Positions 34,554 to 45,213 of a stretch of 64,000 bases of DNA are shown in pieces; the first letter of the stretch is position 1; each line of letters begins with the position of its first letter. The translations under genes were made by a program, and so were the position numbers. This stretch comes from Cristatella mucedo (taxonomy: Eukaryota; Bryozoa; Phylactolaemata; Cristatellidae): NCBI GenBank assembly GCA_009760855.2, contig WPIO01000134.1:12501-76500 (forward strand), read 5' to 3'. The notes below the pieces were generated by a model. That model ran no database searches. It was not told where the DNA came from and worked only from the letters and a program-made list of their open reading frames with translations.

Positions 34554-35084
34554 TCACAAGGACCCACTAAATGCTGTCCTAAATAGGTATGTTTTTAAGT
34601 TTCTTTTAAATGTGGTCAGGTCAGGGGATGTTCTGATGCAGGTCGGGAGGGAGTTCCAGGCTGTGGGAGCATACGAGCTAAATGCACGGTCTCCAAAGGA
34701 TTTAAGGTTTGTACGAGGTATTTCTAGACTGTTGGATTCCGAAAAGCGAGTGGTACGATGCTTTGCCTGATGGGGTAGTATCTCTGAAAGATAGGCTGGA
34801 GCCATAGAATGAAGAGACCTAAAAGTGAGCGACAAAACCTTGAAGTCAATCCGTTGCTTGACTGGTAACCAGTGCAGGTCGGCGAGAAGTGGAGTAATGT
34901 GGCAACTGCGACGCTCACGACAGACAAGCCTAGCTGCAGAGTTTTGCACCAGCTGCAATCGCCTGATCGCACATGCTGGTAGGCCAGTAAGCAGTGAGTT
35001 GCAGAAGTCGAGACGAGATGTCACGAATGCATGGACCAACTTGGACGTGGTATCCTTATCTAAACAAGCCCCTAATTTTAGCAA
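34554..35084 (-). pseudogene. LINE-A ORF2 C-terminal part (after frameshift)
   Basis: Continues the ORF2 protein of 35056-36975 in another frame: DKDTTSKLVHAFVTSRLDFC through APTAWNSLPTC to KTYLFRTAFSG. An extra base in the C run at 35069-35072, absent in the copies at 45.9 and 54.1 kb, causes the frame change. Confidence 0.85.
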
Positions 35085-36975
35085 TGTTATGAAGCTGAAA
35101 ATAGGCTGATTTGACTGTGGAGCTGATGTGGTCGTCTAACGAGAGGTCGCTTTGGAATATGACACCTAGATTTCGAGCTGATGCAACTGGAGATATGCTG
35201 GCAGAGCCAATTTTGAAAGTCAGCCTTTCCAATTTCTGAATAACACTAGGTTTGCCCATAACTAGTAAGTTAGTTTTATCATCGTTTAGTTTTAGAAAAT
35301 TGGCTGCCATCCATGATCGGATGTCATCAATGCATGCAGCAAGTGAGTTAAGAGAATTTGAGGTGCTCGAAGGCTGAGAGGGATCAAAGCAAAGGTACAA
35401 CTGAGTGTCATCCGCATAGAAGTGAAAGCCTAGATTGTGCTTGGCAATCACATCAGCGAGAGGGAGAGTATAAACGGTGAAAAGGACCGGACCTAGCACA
35501 GAGCCCTGAGGTACTCCATATTTTAGAGGTACTTCAGATGATCTTTGTCCATTCACGTCAACACTCTGGAGTCTCCCACTGAGATAGGACCTGAACCACT
35601 GCAGAGCAGTGCCAGTGATGCCCAGGCGAGATGAGAGGCGCTCTAGAAGTACTTTGTGATCGATGGTATCAAAAGCTGCCGAAAGATCGAGCAAAACAAG
35701 AAGAGACACTCTACCCATGTCTGCATTCCTAAGTAGGTCGTTGTATACCCGAAGCAATGCTGACTCTGTGGAGTGATTAGCTCTAAAGCCAGACTGGAAC
35801 TTACTAGCAAGGTGTGAGGTTTCGATATACGAGTTCAGCTGGTCTGCCGTGACCCGTTCCAGTGTCTTTGATAGGAATGGTAGAAGGGAGACTGGGCGGT
35901 AGTTGCTTAAGCTCTCTTGGTCTAGTGTAGCTTTCTTGAGAAGTGGCCTGACTACAGCTTTTTTGAAAGGTGCTGGGACCTGACCTGAGGCTAATGACAT
36001 ATTAATTATGTTGGTTATGCATGGCAGCAGCAGATCAATGCAACGTAGGAGCAGGACAGTGGGAATAGGGTCCAGTGGACTTGTTGTCTTCTTTGATTGA
36101 GATATGAGCTTTAGGACTATGTCACTGGTGACCTGTTTAAATGCAGACATTGAGGCGCAGCCAGGAACCGAGGAACAGCATTCTAGTGGGAAGGTTGTCA
36201 TCGCAGGGATGGATTCCCTGATTTTGTCTATCTTCTGCACAAAGAATCGAGAGAAGCGATCGGCTAGATCATCACAAGGATCATCAGGTAAGGAGCTAAC
36301 CTGGGAACGGTTGAGGAGATGGTTTATTGTCGACATCAGCATTTTTGGATTGTGCATCTGTGATTCAACAATGTTTCTATAGAAGCTAGACTTAGCCTTT
36401 GCTAGGATCGATTGGTACGACCTCCAGTAGTCTTCATATGCCTGTCGATGGACAGTTAGTCCGGATCTTTTGTATGCCTTTTCAAGCTTTCGTTTAGTAG
36501 ACTTGGCTAGTTTAATGTATGTGGTAAACCATAGGCCGTCTGGGCGGGGGCGCACAGTGCGCTTTGTCAAAGGTGCAAACTCGTCGAGCGTGTCAGCTAG
36601 TGTCGTGTTGTAGCAATCTACCAGTGATGACAGATCGGAGGGAGGACTGAGCAGCAAAGGTGAAGCAGATATGCTCGCACGGACAGCATCGATGTCAAGG
36701 GTCTTGAGGTTTCGCGATTCACAGGTTATTTTAGAGGAGAATGTGGGCACACACTGTAGATTGAATGAGATCTGCATGTGGTCAGATAAGCAGGATTTGG
36801 TGATAACTGGTGATGACAAAGTGCAGTTATATGAGAAAATTTGGTCGAGTGTGTGACCCTTGATGTGGGTAGGGCCATGCACATGAGCCACAAGAGATAA
36901 TGAGTCTATCAATGTACGAAATTCGGTGCTGAAAGCGTCAGATAAGTTATCAAAGTGAACGTTGAAATCACCCAT
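35056..36975 (-). CDS. LINE-A ORF2: endonuclease end and reverse transcriptase
   Basis: A 639-codon open frame. Residues 1-75 are the C-terminal part of an APE-type endonuclease (MGDFNVHF at the start, SDH near residue 66). A linker follows, then reverse transcriptase (FKKAVVRPLL, SNYRPVSLLPFLSKTLE, AAFDTIDHK near 433, YGVPQGSVLGP, and the catalytic FYADDTQ near 520). The first two thirds of the endonuclease are missing by 5' truncation. The protein would nick the target and copy its own RNA there. Despite the length it is defective because the endonuclease is incomplete and the frame shifts near 35070. Confidence 0.9.
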   Translation of the reverse strand: MGDFNVHFDNLSDAFSTEFRTLIDSLSLVAHVHGPTHIKGHTLDQIFSYNCTLSSPVITKSCLSDHMQISFNLQCVPTFSSKITCESRNLKTLDIDAVRASISASPLLLSPPSDLSSLVDCYNTTLADTLDEFAPLTKRTVRPRPDGLWFTTYIKLAKSTKRKLEKAYKRSGLTVHRQAYEDYWRSYQSILAKAKSSFYRNIVESQMHNPKMLMSTINHLLNRSQVSSLPDDPCDDLADRFSRFFVQKIDKIRESIPAMTTFPLECCSSVPGCASMSAFKQVTSDIVLKLISQSKKTTSPLDPIPTVLLLRCIDLLLPCITNIINMSLASGQVPAPFKKAVVRPLLKKATLDQESLSNYRPVSLLPFLSKTLERVTADQLNSYIETSHLASKFQSGFRANHSTESALLRVYNDLLRNADMGRVSLLVLLDLSAAFDTIDHKVLLERLSSRLGITGTALQWFRSYLSGRLQSVDVNGQRSSEVPLKYGVPQGSVLGPVLFTVYTLPLADVIAKHNLGFHFYADDTQLYLCFDPSQPSSTSNSLNSLAACIDDIRSWMAANFLKLNDDKTNLLVMGKPSVIQKLERLTFKIGSASISPVASARNLGVIFQSDLSLDDHISSTVKSAYFQLHNIAKIRGLFR

Positions 36976-36981
36976 AACGAG

Positions 36982-37511
36982 GATATGGGTTCAAACATAT
37001 TACGACCAGCCCACATTTTCCACAAGCGAACGGTGAAGTGGAAAGAGCGGTACAAACTGCCAAATCTATTATGAGGCAGCCTGATCCGTGCCTCGCATTA
37101 ATAATACAGAGGTCGACGCCATGCACCTCTGCAGGCTTCAGCCCGGCAGAACTGATCATGGGACGCCAGATTAGGACGACGTTGCCAGTGCTCCCTCGGC
37201 TTTTCGAACCACAATATCCTCCAAAGAAAAAGGTGCAACTCAACGACGACCGTGCAAAAGAGCTTCAAAAGCACTACCACTATCGCCATCATTGTGCTCG
37301 CCCACTTTCACCTCTTCAACCTGGCCAACCGGTATTAGTGCAGACTGATGGTGAACACAGCTGGTGCACACATGCAACGATTACAGCTCAAGCAAGTAAA
37401 CCACAGTCGTTGGTCGTGCAGACTGACAATAGCAGCACTCTTCAGCGGAACCGGAGGCATCTCCGACCGGTTGTCACCGATCGACAGGCCACCAACAGCG
37501 AATATCCTTGA
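36982..37511 (+). pseudogene. Gypsy integrase, 3' part
   Basis: Resumes the integrase after the LINE: HFPQANGEVERAVQTAK holds the third catalytic acidic residue of the DDE triad. GFSPAELIMGRQIRTTLP and LQPGQPVLVQ, the usual C-terminal integrase features, follow. The frame stays open to about 37511. Confidence 0.85.
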
Positions 37512-37681
37512 AGTTCCCTACATCTACCGAAACGTACACCTGCAGTTCAAGATCAGTCTCCAAGTATTGCCAATGAGATGCACACCTCTCTAGGTCAAAC
37601 GACAACAAGGTCTGGCCGGCTGGTAAAGCCAGTCCGAAGGCTAGATCTTTGAAAATGAAATGGTTCCTATATGGGGGAGGG

Positions 37682-37824
37682 TGTGATAACAGAGCAATCG
37701 GGCAGAGCCACAACAACGTGACCAATCAGGAGAGGCCTCACTCATGGTGCGGTCCTGGAGCCGACATAAGATGGTTGCCAATAAACGTGGTATGTTCATT
37801 GTGCTGTGTCCTATCATTCCAGCA
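37682..37824 (+). repeat. Gypsy 3' LTR
   Basis: Partner of 32330-32480, slightly shorter. It follows the polypurine stretch GGGGGAGGG. Confidence 0.8.
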
Positions 37825-38439
37825 TAGCGATGCAATTTGTAGTGATTCGCTTTGAAACCAAACAGTCAGAGCGTACGTTTGAAGTTTCAATTTAAGAGTT
37901 TGGTTGGCATTTAAAACATTGTTCCAATTTGTGTTAAGAAGTGCAGTGAAGATACAAGGCTAATTTCTGATCAATCTGAATTCACAAATAACCAGTAAGT
38001 TTTTTTTATCATCGTTCAATTTAGGAAAGCATCAAACAATGTGAAAGCCACTAACTCACGTAAATAGACAGTTGAGAGAACTTGACCAACTCGATGGTAG
38101 AAAGAGATTGATACACATGTAAATCTACCAGCCTCTAATCATGGCAAATGAGTAACACAAGACGCTGCCCCTTCTTACGGACGTCTGCCTGTTGCATTTG
38201 AAGCCGTATGATCAAGAGCTGGCATTCTTTAGTCCAAAAAATGCGTCTTCGACGAAGCACAGATTTTCATTACTGTTGCCGAAAGGCTACATTAAATGGA
38301 AAAGGCATAAGCTGGACACTTATTTTTGAATCAGAAGTACAAATACGAAATTAGTGATTTTAAGAAACACCATGACCAGCTAATGATATCTAGATTAGAT
38401 GTAATCTGGCTTTCCTTACAGTATAATTTGCGACTATTG
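37825..38439. other. No gene recognised
   Basis: Probably degraded repeat: a LINE-like CCAGTAAGTTTTTTTTATCA near 37990 recalls the antisense LINE-A ORF2. Nothing firm. Confidence 0.4.
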
Positions 38440-38937
38440 AGCCGCCCGGTTCCTGAAGCCTTAATGATAGAACTCTGAGTTAGAGTGATAATTCGCCCTT
38501 AAGTTCATTTCCCAATCGAAGAAGACAAGTCCTTTTGACCCTTTTCCCACTGTCCTCCTCCTACATTGCATTGATCCGTGGCTGCCATGAACAAGTAACA
38601 TCATTATTATGTCATTAGCCTCATGATGTGTTCCAGCACTTTTCAAAAAAGCTATAGTCAGGCTACATCACAAGAAAGCCATACTAGACCATGAGAACTT
38701 GAGCAACTACCGCTTAGTCTCCCTTTTAACATTCATATCAAAGACACTGGGACGACTTGTGGCTGACCAGCTGAACTCATATATTAAAACTTCAAACCTT
38801 GCTAGTAACTTCCAATCTGGCTTTAGAGTGAATCACTCCAAGGAATCAGCATCGCTTCGGGTATACAACGACCAACTTAGGAATGCCCACATGGGTATAG
38901 TCTCTCTTCTTGTTTTGCTCGACCCTTCGGCAGCTTT
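38440..38937 (+). mobile_element. LINE-A copy, 5' part, interrupted by another LINE
   Basis: Sense RT fragment: PALFKKAIVR, SNYRLVSLLTFISKTLGR, FQSGFRVNHS and LLVLLDPSAA. It breaks at the point corresponding to AAFD and resumes as FDIIND at 41129. Stops are present. Confidence 0.85.
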
Positions 38938-40446
38938 ATTATTTTGCATTTGATAAAACGCCCTCAGAGAACTCAATCTTGTTCTAGGCGCTTAAGATTT
39001 CCCGCACAAGAAAACGCGATTGTATCGTGACTCATATCATGCTTGATAAACAACATGAATAACATGGTTAGGGGTGACATGCACAGGGTCAGCATGCAAA
39101 TGGGGTTAGTCGCAGCATGCACAGTGTCAGCAATCATAAGCACATTTAGGACGAATCACGGGGACCTAATAAATGCTGTCCTAAGTAAGTGTGTTTTGAA
39201 GTTATTTTTAAATGTGATCGAGTCAGGAGATGTTGTGCCGCAATTCGGTTGTGAGTTCCAGACTTTGGTAGCATACTAATTAAAGGCATGGTCTCCAAAG
39301 GATTTGAGGTTTGTTCGAGGTATTTGTAGGCTGTTGGATTCCAAAGAGCTTGGGGTGCGATGCTTAGCTTGATGGGGGAGTAGATCTGAGAGATAGGCTG
39401 GAGCCGATAAATGAAGAGACCTAAAAGTGACCGACTAAACCTTGAAATCGATCCGTTGCTTGACTGGTAGCCAGTGCAGGTCGGCGAAATGTTGTGTGAT
39501 GTGGCAACAGCGACCCTCACGACGGACCAGCCTAGCTTTGGAGTTTTGCAGCAGCTGTAATCGCCTGATTGCACAAACCGTTGGGCCAGCAAGCAGTGAT
39601 TTGCACAAGTCAAGACGGGATTTCACCAAAGCATGGACCAACTTAGAAGTGGTATCCTTATCGAAACAAGCCAGAATTTTAACAATGTGATGTCGATGAA
39701 AGTGGGCAGGCAACTGTGGAGCTGATATGGTCGTCTAACGAGAGGTCACTTTAGAACATGACACCTAGATTTCGAGCTGATTCATTGGGAGATGTGCTGC
39801 TGGCAAAGCCAATGTTGAGCGTCAGCCTTTCCAATTACTGAATCACACTGGGTTTCCCCATAACTAGTAACTTAGTTCTATCACCGTTTAGTTGTTAGAA
39901 AATTTGATGCCATCCACGTGCAGATGCCATCAATACATACAGCAAATGTGTTGAGATAACTTGAGGTCCTTGAAGGGTGGGAGGGATCAAAGCAAAGGTG
40001 ATACTGAGTATCATCTGCATAGAAGTGAAAGCTTAGATTGTGCTTGGCAATTACATCAAAAAAAGGGAGAGTATAAACCGTGAAAAGTCTCGGACCTTGC
40101 ACGGCGCTCTGAGGTACCCCATATTTCAGAGGTACCTCGGATGATCTTTGTCCATTTACGTCAATACTCTGGAGTGTCCAACTGAGATTGGACCTGAAGC
40201 ATCGCAGAGCAGTGCCAGTGATGCCCAGGAAAGATGAGAGGCGATCAAGAAGAACTTTGTGAGCGATAGCATCAAAGATTCTGTAAGATCAAGCCGATAC
40301 ATTCTACCCATGTCTGCATTACTAAGCAGGTCGTTGTACACCCTAAGCAATGCTGACTCTGTGGAGTGATCAGCTCTAAACCGGGACTCGAACTTAGTAG
40401 CAAGGATTGAAGTTTCGATATATGAGTTCAGCTTGTCCACCACTAC
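38938..40446 (-). mobile_element. LINE-A insertion, 3' segment of a chimeric copy, antisense
   Basis: Minus strand: from VVDKLNSYIETS through FHFYADDTQYHLCFDPS and the ORF2 C-terminus to the 3' tail at about 38940. It lies inside the plus-strand copy 38440-42476. A deletion removes the region after NADMGR. Confidence 0.85.
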
Positions 40447-41128
40447 ATATGATGGCAAAGCCGACTTTAAGCGTTTGACATTTCAATTTTTGGATCAAAC
40501 TGGGATCGCCCATAACTAATAATTCAGTTGTATCACCGTTAAGTTTAGGAAAGCTCGCTGCCATCCATGTGCATATGTCTTCAATACATGCAGCAAGGGA
40601 ATTTAGAGAATTATAGGTACTCGAAGGCTCGGAGGGATTAAAGCCAAGATACAACTGAGCGCACCTTCATAGAAGCAAAAGCCCAGATCGTGCTTGGCAA
40701 TCACATTTGCAAGCGGGAGGCTATAAACCGTAAAAATAGCAGGACCAGACACGGAGATTTGAGGTACCGTATATTTCAGTGGTACCTCGGACGCTTTCCG
40801 TTGATTTAAGGGAATAATCTGGAGTCTCCCGCTGAAATAGGACGTTAGGCATTTCCGTGCAGTTCCAGTGTTGCCCAGGTGAGATGAGAGGTGCTCTAGA
40901 AGAACTTGGCGATTGATCGTATCAAAAGCTGCCGAAAGATAAAGCAAAACAAGCAGAGATACTCTACCCATGTCTGCATTCCTAAGTAGGTCGTTGTACA
41001 CCGTAACTAAATGTTGATTGTGTGGATTGATTAGCCCTGAAGCCTTTCTGAAACTTACTAGCAGTGTTTGAAGTATCAATATATGAGTTCAGTTGATCCG
41101 CCACAACCGGATCCAGAGTCTTTGGTAG
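40447..41128 (-). mobile_element. LINE-A insertion, 5' segment of a chimeric copy, antisense
   Basis: Minus strand: FLPKTLDPVVADQLNSYI through LLVLLYLSAAFDTINRQV to LIQKLKCQTLKVGFA. It is then joined without any 3'UTR to 38938-40446, which begins again at the VADQLNSYI region. The RT region is thus present twice in tandem. Confidence 0.8.
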
Positions 41129-42476
41129 GAATTTTGACATTATCAACGACCAAGTCTTTCTTGAGCACAACTCATCTCGCCTGGGCATCACTGGAACTGC
41201 ATTGCAATGGTTCAGGTCGCATCTTATAGGGAGACTCCAGAGTATTGACGTGAATGGACAAAGATCATCCGGGGTACCTTTAAAATATGGGGTAACTCAT
41301 GGCTCCTTGCTTGGTCCGGTTCTTTTCACGGCGTATACTCTCCCTCTCGCCGATGTGATTGGTAAGCTCAATCTGGGCTCTCACTTTTATGCGGCTGACG
41401 CTCAGTTTTACACTTTTCCTGTTCTCTCCCAGACTTTGTGGACATCAGATGCTTTTATTAGTCTTGCAGCATGTATTGATGATATCCACACATCAGTTGC
41501 AGCAATTTTTAAAAATTAAATGATGATTAAACTAACTTAATAGCTACGGGCAAGCAAGCGTGATTCAGAAATCGGATAGGTTTACGCTTAAAATCGGCTC
41601 TTTAAGCACATCACTTGTTGAATCTGCACGAAATCTATGTTTTAAGTTCCAAAGTGACTTTTTGTTAGACAACCACATCAGCTTTAAAATCAAGTCTGCA
41701 TACTTACAGCAACTGAATACAGCTAGAATTCAGGCTCGTGTAGATGAGGATACCACATCCAAGTTGAATTCGTGCATTTGTGACATTCAGTCTTGACTTC
41801 TGTAACTCACTGCTAGCTGGTTTAACGGCATGTGCAATCGGGCGATTACAGCTTGGTCACAACTCTCCAACTAGGCTTGTCTATCGCTATCGTCACATTT
41901 GCCACATCACACAACTTCTCGACGACCTGCATAGGCTCCCAATCAAGAAACGCGTCGACTTCATTAGATTCGTTAGCTCAAGCCTACCTATCACATCTAC
42001 TCCCCCACCGGGCTGAGCATTGCACCTCCAGCTTTTCAGAATCTAACTTTTTACCGATTCCTCGTACAAATCTCAAATCCTTTGGAGCCTGTGCCTATGT
42101 GACTGTGTGTTAGTTATTATGCTCTCAAAGTCAGGAACTCACGCCGAACCTTTGTCACAACATCCCCTGACTTGAACGCATTTAAAAAGAAATTGACAAT
42201 GCACTTCTTTATGACAGCATTAAGTAAGTTATTATGGTTCGTCCTTTATGCGTTTAGGCTAGCTGACACTGTTGCATTCTGCCACTAACGAAATCTGCAA
42301 GCCGAACCTGTGTGTGGCATCCCCAAATCTTTTTATTGATTTTCTTTATCAAACACGATACTACTAACAATTCGATCGTATGTCATTTGCAGCAAATATT
42401 AAACGCCTAGAAAGAGATTGAGTTTTCTGAAGGTGTTTATCAAGTATAATATCTTTATTATTACTTAAATCACTGC
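41129..42476 (+). mobile_element. LINE-A copy, 3' part after the interruption
   Basis: Continues 38440-38937 in sense: FDIINDQVFLEHNSSRLGI, YGVTHGSLLGPVLFTAYTLP, then a degenerate YADD (FYAADAQ) and the C-terminal region. It ends with a degraded tail, AAACGCCTAGAAAGAGATTG, near 42420-42476. Confidence 0.85.
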
Positions 42477-43144
42477 TGCAGATCAAATTAAGCCAACGGG
42501 TTCATTGCTTTGTTAGCATATGACTCTTGAAACGTATGGTATAGAACTCAGAGGAAGAGCGATAGCTTTACTCACTCGTGTAAACCAAATGACTTCGAAG
42601 CACTGCATTCTTTTGGCTGACATTTTTAAGTTCAGGCCAATTTTCGAATATGAATTATGCTGAGTGCATAATAGCTCGATTGATATGTTGCTGAGCACCT
42701 TATGTGCTTAGAATGTTTCTAAAGAGAGCGTAATTTTAAATTATACATTAAAACTATTAATTAGCTATCTTAGCTCTTCGTAAGTCATCTGACTGGAACC
42801 TTGCCTTCTAGATCCCATCTCGATAATCCAAAGTGGGGCCGAATCTTCCGATTTTCTATCTAGGCACATTCTAAAGTCATGTTTTATGTCTTTAAGAAGT
42901 CTAGCATAAAAAACGTCGCTGTGTCACCACAAGTATTTGCACAGATGTTGGCGGTCTCCGTTCAAAATCACTTTCTTTTATAACCAAAGCCGCTCTGCAG
43001 ACAACAGCCGCCTTCTTAAATCTGTGTGCATTTAGGAATCTGGACTAATTTATGCAAGTCTTATTACAAATGCATTCGATGCATTGCGTCTGTTCCGCTT
43101 TGAATTCCCAACCGTCGCGTAAAGCAGTCCTGCATTACTTTCAC
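42477..43144. other. No gene recognised
   Basis: No exon, RNA or repeat partner seen. Confidence 0.5.
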
Positions 43145-43470
43145 AAACGTCTCAATCTGTAACTCCAAAAAGCAAAAAGACCATGTGGGTGGTAGGCTGG
43201 TGCGTTTTGTATGGCAAACTCGAAGGCTAAGTAGCTTCGGTAGAGCAACAGACTTCATGGAGGGCTACAAAGAGGAAGTGCGAAGCATGGCTGATTTAGT
43301 AGATCAGTCGAGGCAGTGGGCAGTATGGAAGTAGCAGCTCAGGACGGATGAAAACGTTGCGAAATAGCTGACTACAGGAGAGTATGTGTCGATATGTGAG
43401 AGTTTTGGAAGATAGTTTAACAGTCTCGAGCCTGCAGAGCAATACGTTCGATAGCCTGGCCCTACGGGGC
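43145..43470 (-). mobile_element. LINE-B 3' fragment, antisense, diverged
   Basis: CAATCTGTAACTCC, CAACAGACTTCATGGAGGGC, GAAGTAGCAGCTCAGGACGG and AACAGTCTCGAGCCTGCAGA align with 31012-31400 and 46452-46780. Confidence 0.55.
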
Positions 43471-44039
43471 TTAAACTGAAGCAGTAGTTCAGTATCATCG
43501 TTCAGGTTGGTGCAGATGATTTTACCCGCAGTCTAAGAAATAGATAATGGGTTATCACTTCATAACTGGAACAGTTCGGGGAGTGCTAGAATTCTACACA
43601 CTCTCTAGCTATTGTGATTACAGTGAAATATCCACAAATATCTTAGTCGTGCATCGAAATTAGGTTTAAAATCCTGCAATCTAATGGACAAAAAACTACA
43701 AAGTCCTGCTCATTTAACATCAGATACTTCCAAAATTCCTACAGTTGCCGATTACTGCGAATCCTGAAGGACTTAACAAACTTGATGCTCGTGCCGTTCG
43801 GTTCGCACAGCACTATACGACTCATAGAGCAGAGGGGAGCACGACTCCCTTCGCCCCTCTCTCCCACTTGAGTGCCCTCTCCCCGACCACGGCTTTGTAC
43901 AAAAGTGCAACAAATGTCTTACCTAAAAAATTAAATGGGACGAGGGAAATAGAGGTCCGGAATTAGCACAAAATCAGGCCAGCTTATAACTGCTTAAAGT
44001 AAGTGTTTCTGCTGCAGCAGAAAAGACAAGTTATCATAC
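43471..44039. other. No gene; repeat R2 copy at 43790-43915
   Basis: Includes AGAGCAGAGGGGAGCACGAC and CGCCCCTCTCTCCC, the counterpart of 30590-30720. No exon found. Confidence 0.45.
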
Positions 44040-44197
44040 CTGCTACGTTGTCCGGCAATGCAAGCCAGCCGTCATCTGATGCTCGTTCTTGGTTCAAGCG
44101 GTAGACATTAACAAGTTTCTTTGGTCATTTCACGAACGTGAATGCCGTTGCTTTTTTGCCCGTACCTCCGTGGATGAGACAGGAGTCCGCCAAACAC
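44040..44197 (-). pseudogene. Decayed extracellular-domain exon with TGA stop
   Basis: 158 bases between acceptor CCCTCTGCAG and donor GTATGA, phases 2 and 1. It reads CLADSCLIHGGTGKK, AFTFVK, stop (44125-44127), PKKLVNVYRLNQERASDDGW. The stop is one substitution from Trp. The frame joins exactly to 44315-44606, giving a phase-1-to-phase-1 module of 150 codons. I do not recognise the domain; a fibronectin-III-like or cysteine-rich receptor fold is possible. Confidence 0.55.
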
Positions 44198-44314
44198 CTG
44201 CAGAGGGATCTACCACACCGCTTTGGAACCGCTAGGGTAGCTGCTGCACAAGAGGCATACTGATCCTCGGATCAATAGGTTGATGCGTGTTCATAGTAAT
44301 ATTTAATTACCCAC

Positions 44315-44606
44315 CTGTACACTGTTCCACTCGTGGTATTTGCGGTTTCAGAGTTGCTACAATTTGGTGCTCCCAGTGGTGAATCCACAATTACTACTCG
44401 GGTGATATTGTCATCATAAACAGCCGAAACATACTAGGATAAAGATTGATTGTCTCCAACATCTTGCTTTTGAAACATGAAGGTATAGGTGTAGGATGAC
44501 GTGTTTGGTACTTGGATGCACATTCTCTCGCTGCTACCTATGGTTCCGTCCATGGAAATGTCGTCATTTTTGGGACATGGGTTGCATTTACATAAGGGTG
44601 GTCCCA
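44315..44606 (-). pseudogene. Decayed extracellular-domain exon with TAG stop
   Basis: 292 bases, acceptor TTTTTGTTTTAG, donor GTGGGT, phases 1 and 2. It reads LCKCNPCPKNDD, ERMCIQVPNTSSYTYTFMFQ, then NQSLS, stop (44434-44436), YVSAVYDDNITRVVIVDSP. The stop is one change from Trp. Apart from it the exon is fully open over 97 codons, which argues for very recent loss, a polymorphic null or a sequencing error. Confidence 0.6.
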
Positions 44607-44753
44607 CTAAAACAAAAAGACCCTACGCTCGTTGGAGAAAATGTAGCTGCATCTTCACGTAGACGGCTCTGATGATTAGGTAGCTCACCAACATGAATTC
44701 TCGCATCAGTGCAGGATTGACGTGCTTTATATGAGCTGAAGCCATAAACCAAC

Positions 44754-44951
44754 CTGTTCAGCAGTTATCCTTTTGGAAATATTCCCGCACAGCCGGTTAC
44801 AACTCACCGATTCGCAATTTTCGATTAATTGCAATCCTTCTGAGTCGGGTATATTGCAAAGCATACATATGACCCTAGATAAAGGCAGTCGTGGTCTTGG
44901 GCAGAATGAACATTTTTTTGAATTGCCACTTTCCGAGGGTCCTCTGGCTAC
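44754..44951 (-). CDS. Candidate cysteine-rich exon upstream of the decayed exons
   Basis: 198 bases open in one frame between acceptor AGTTCTCACAG and possible donor GTTGGT. It encodes KKCSFCPRPRLPLSRVICML and continues NCESVSCNRLCGN, eight cysteines in all. Phase 0 at both ends does not fit the phase-1 entry of 44606 unless the donor lies four bases further downstream on the minus strand. Domain not recognised. It probably belongs to the same decayed gene. Confidence 0.4.
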
Positions 44952-45213
44952 CTGTGAGAACTTGTAAGCAAGTTAAACACTAATGTCGAAAAATGTTAAC
45001 CAGGCGCTAAAAGCATGCAGTGGGAAGCACGTTGTGATCTAATTAGTGCAGGGTTGATATTTTTAAATTGTAGTAAGATCATTCAACGAGCGTGAAATAA
45101 ACATCACGTTTTATCTTAAAAAACTTTAGTCTGTCATATTATTGATGAGCTTGAAAGTTTGTAAGCTTGCTATCGCAATTAAAAACAACACGGTTTAAAT
45201 ACTAATTTTAATA
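44952..45213. other. No gene; AT-rich spacer
   Basis: Nothing supportable. Confidence 0.5.

Larger units (their letters stand above)
34316..36981 (-). mobile_element. LINE-A, longest copy, inserted in the Gypsy integrase
   Basis: A minus-strand CR1/L2/Rex1-type element of 2.67 kb, 5'-truncated inside the endonuclease. It ends in the GAGGGCGCTTTATCAAGTGC tail and ATT repeats. A 5-bp direct repeat GATAT (34311-34315 and 36982-36986) flanks it, and removing the insert restores the integrase frame across the junction. It serves as the reference for all other fragments here. Confidence 0.95.
32330..37824 (+). mobile_element. Defective Ty3/Gypsy retrotransposon with a nested LINE
   Basis: Short LTRs (32330-32480 and 37682-37824) begin TGTGATAACAGAGC and enclose gag, protease, the start of reverse transcriptase and the integrase core. 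Flanks TAGCGT and TAGCGA may be an imperfect target duplication. Most of RT, RNase H and the N-terminal zinc region of integrase are absent, so this is an internal-deletion derivative. A 2.67-kb LINE interrupts integrase at 34316-36981. A purine-rich tract (GGGGGAGGG) precedes the right LTR at about 37673-37681. Several stops and frameshifts make it non-autonomous. Confidence 0.85.

Noticed and set aside
41129-42476. 5' inversion (twin priming) joining 40447-41128 and 41129-42476
   Set aside because: The inverted part overlaps the RT region of the sense part instead of lying upstream of it, and 41129 continues the copy ending at 38937.
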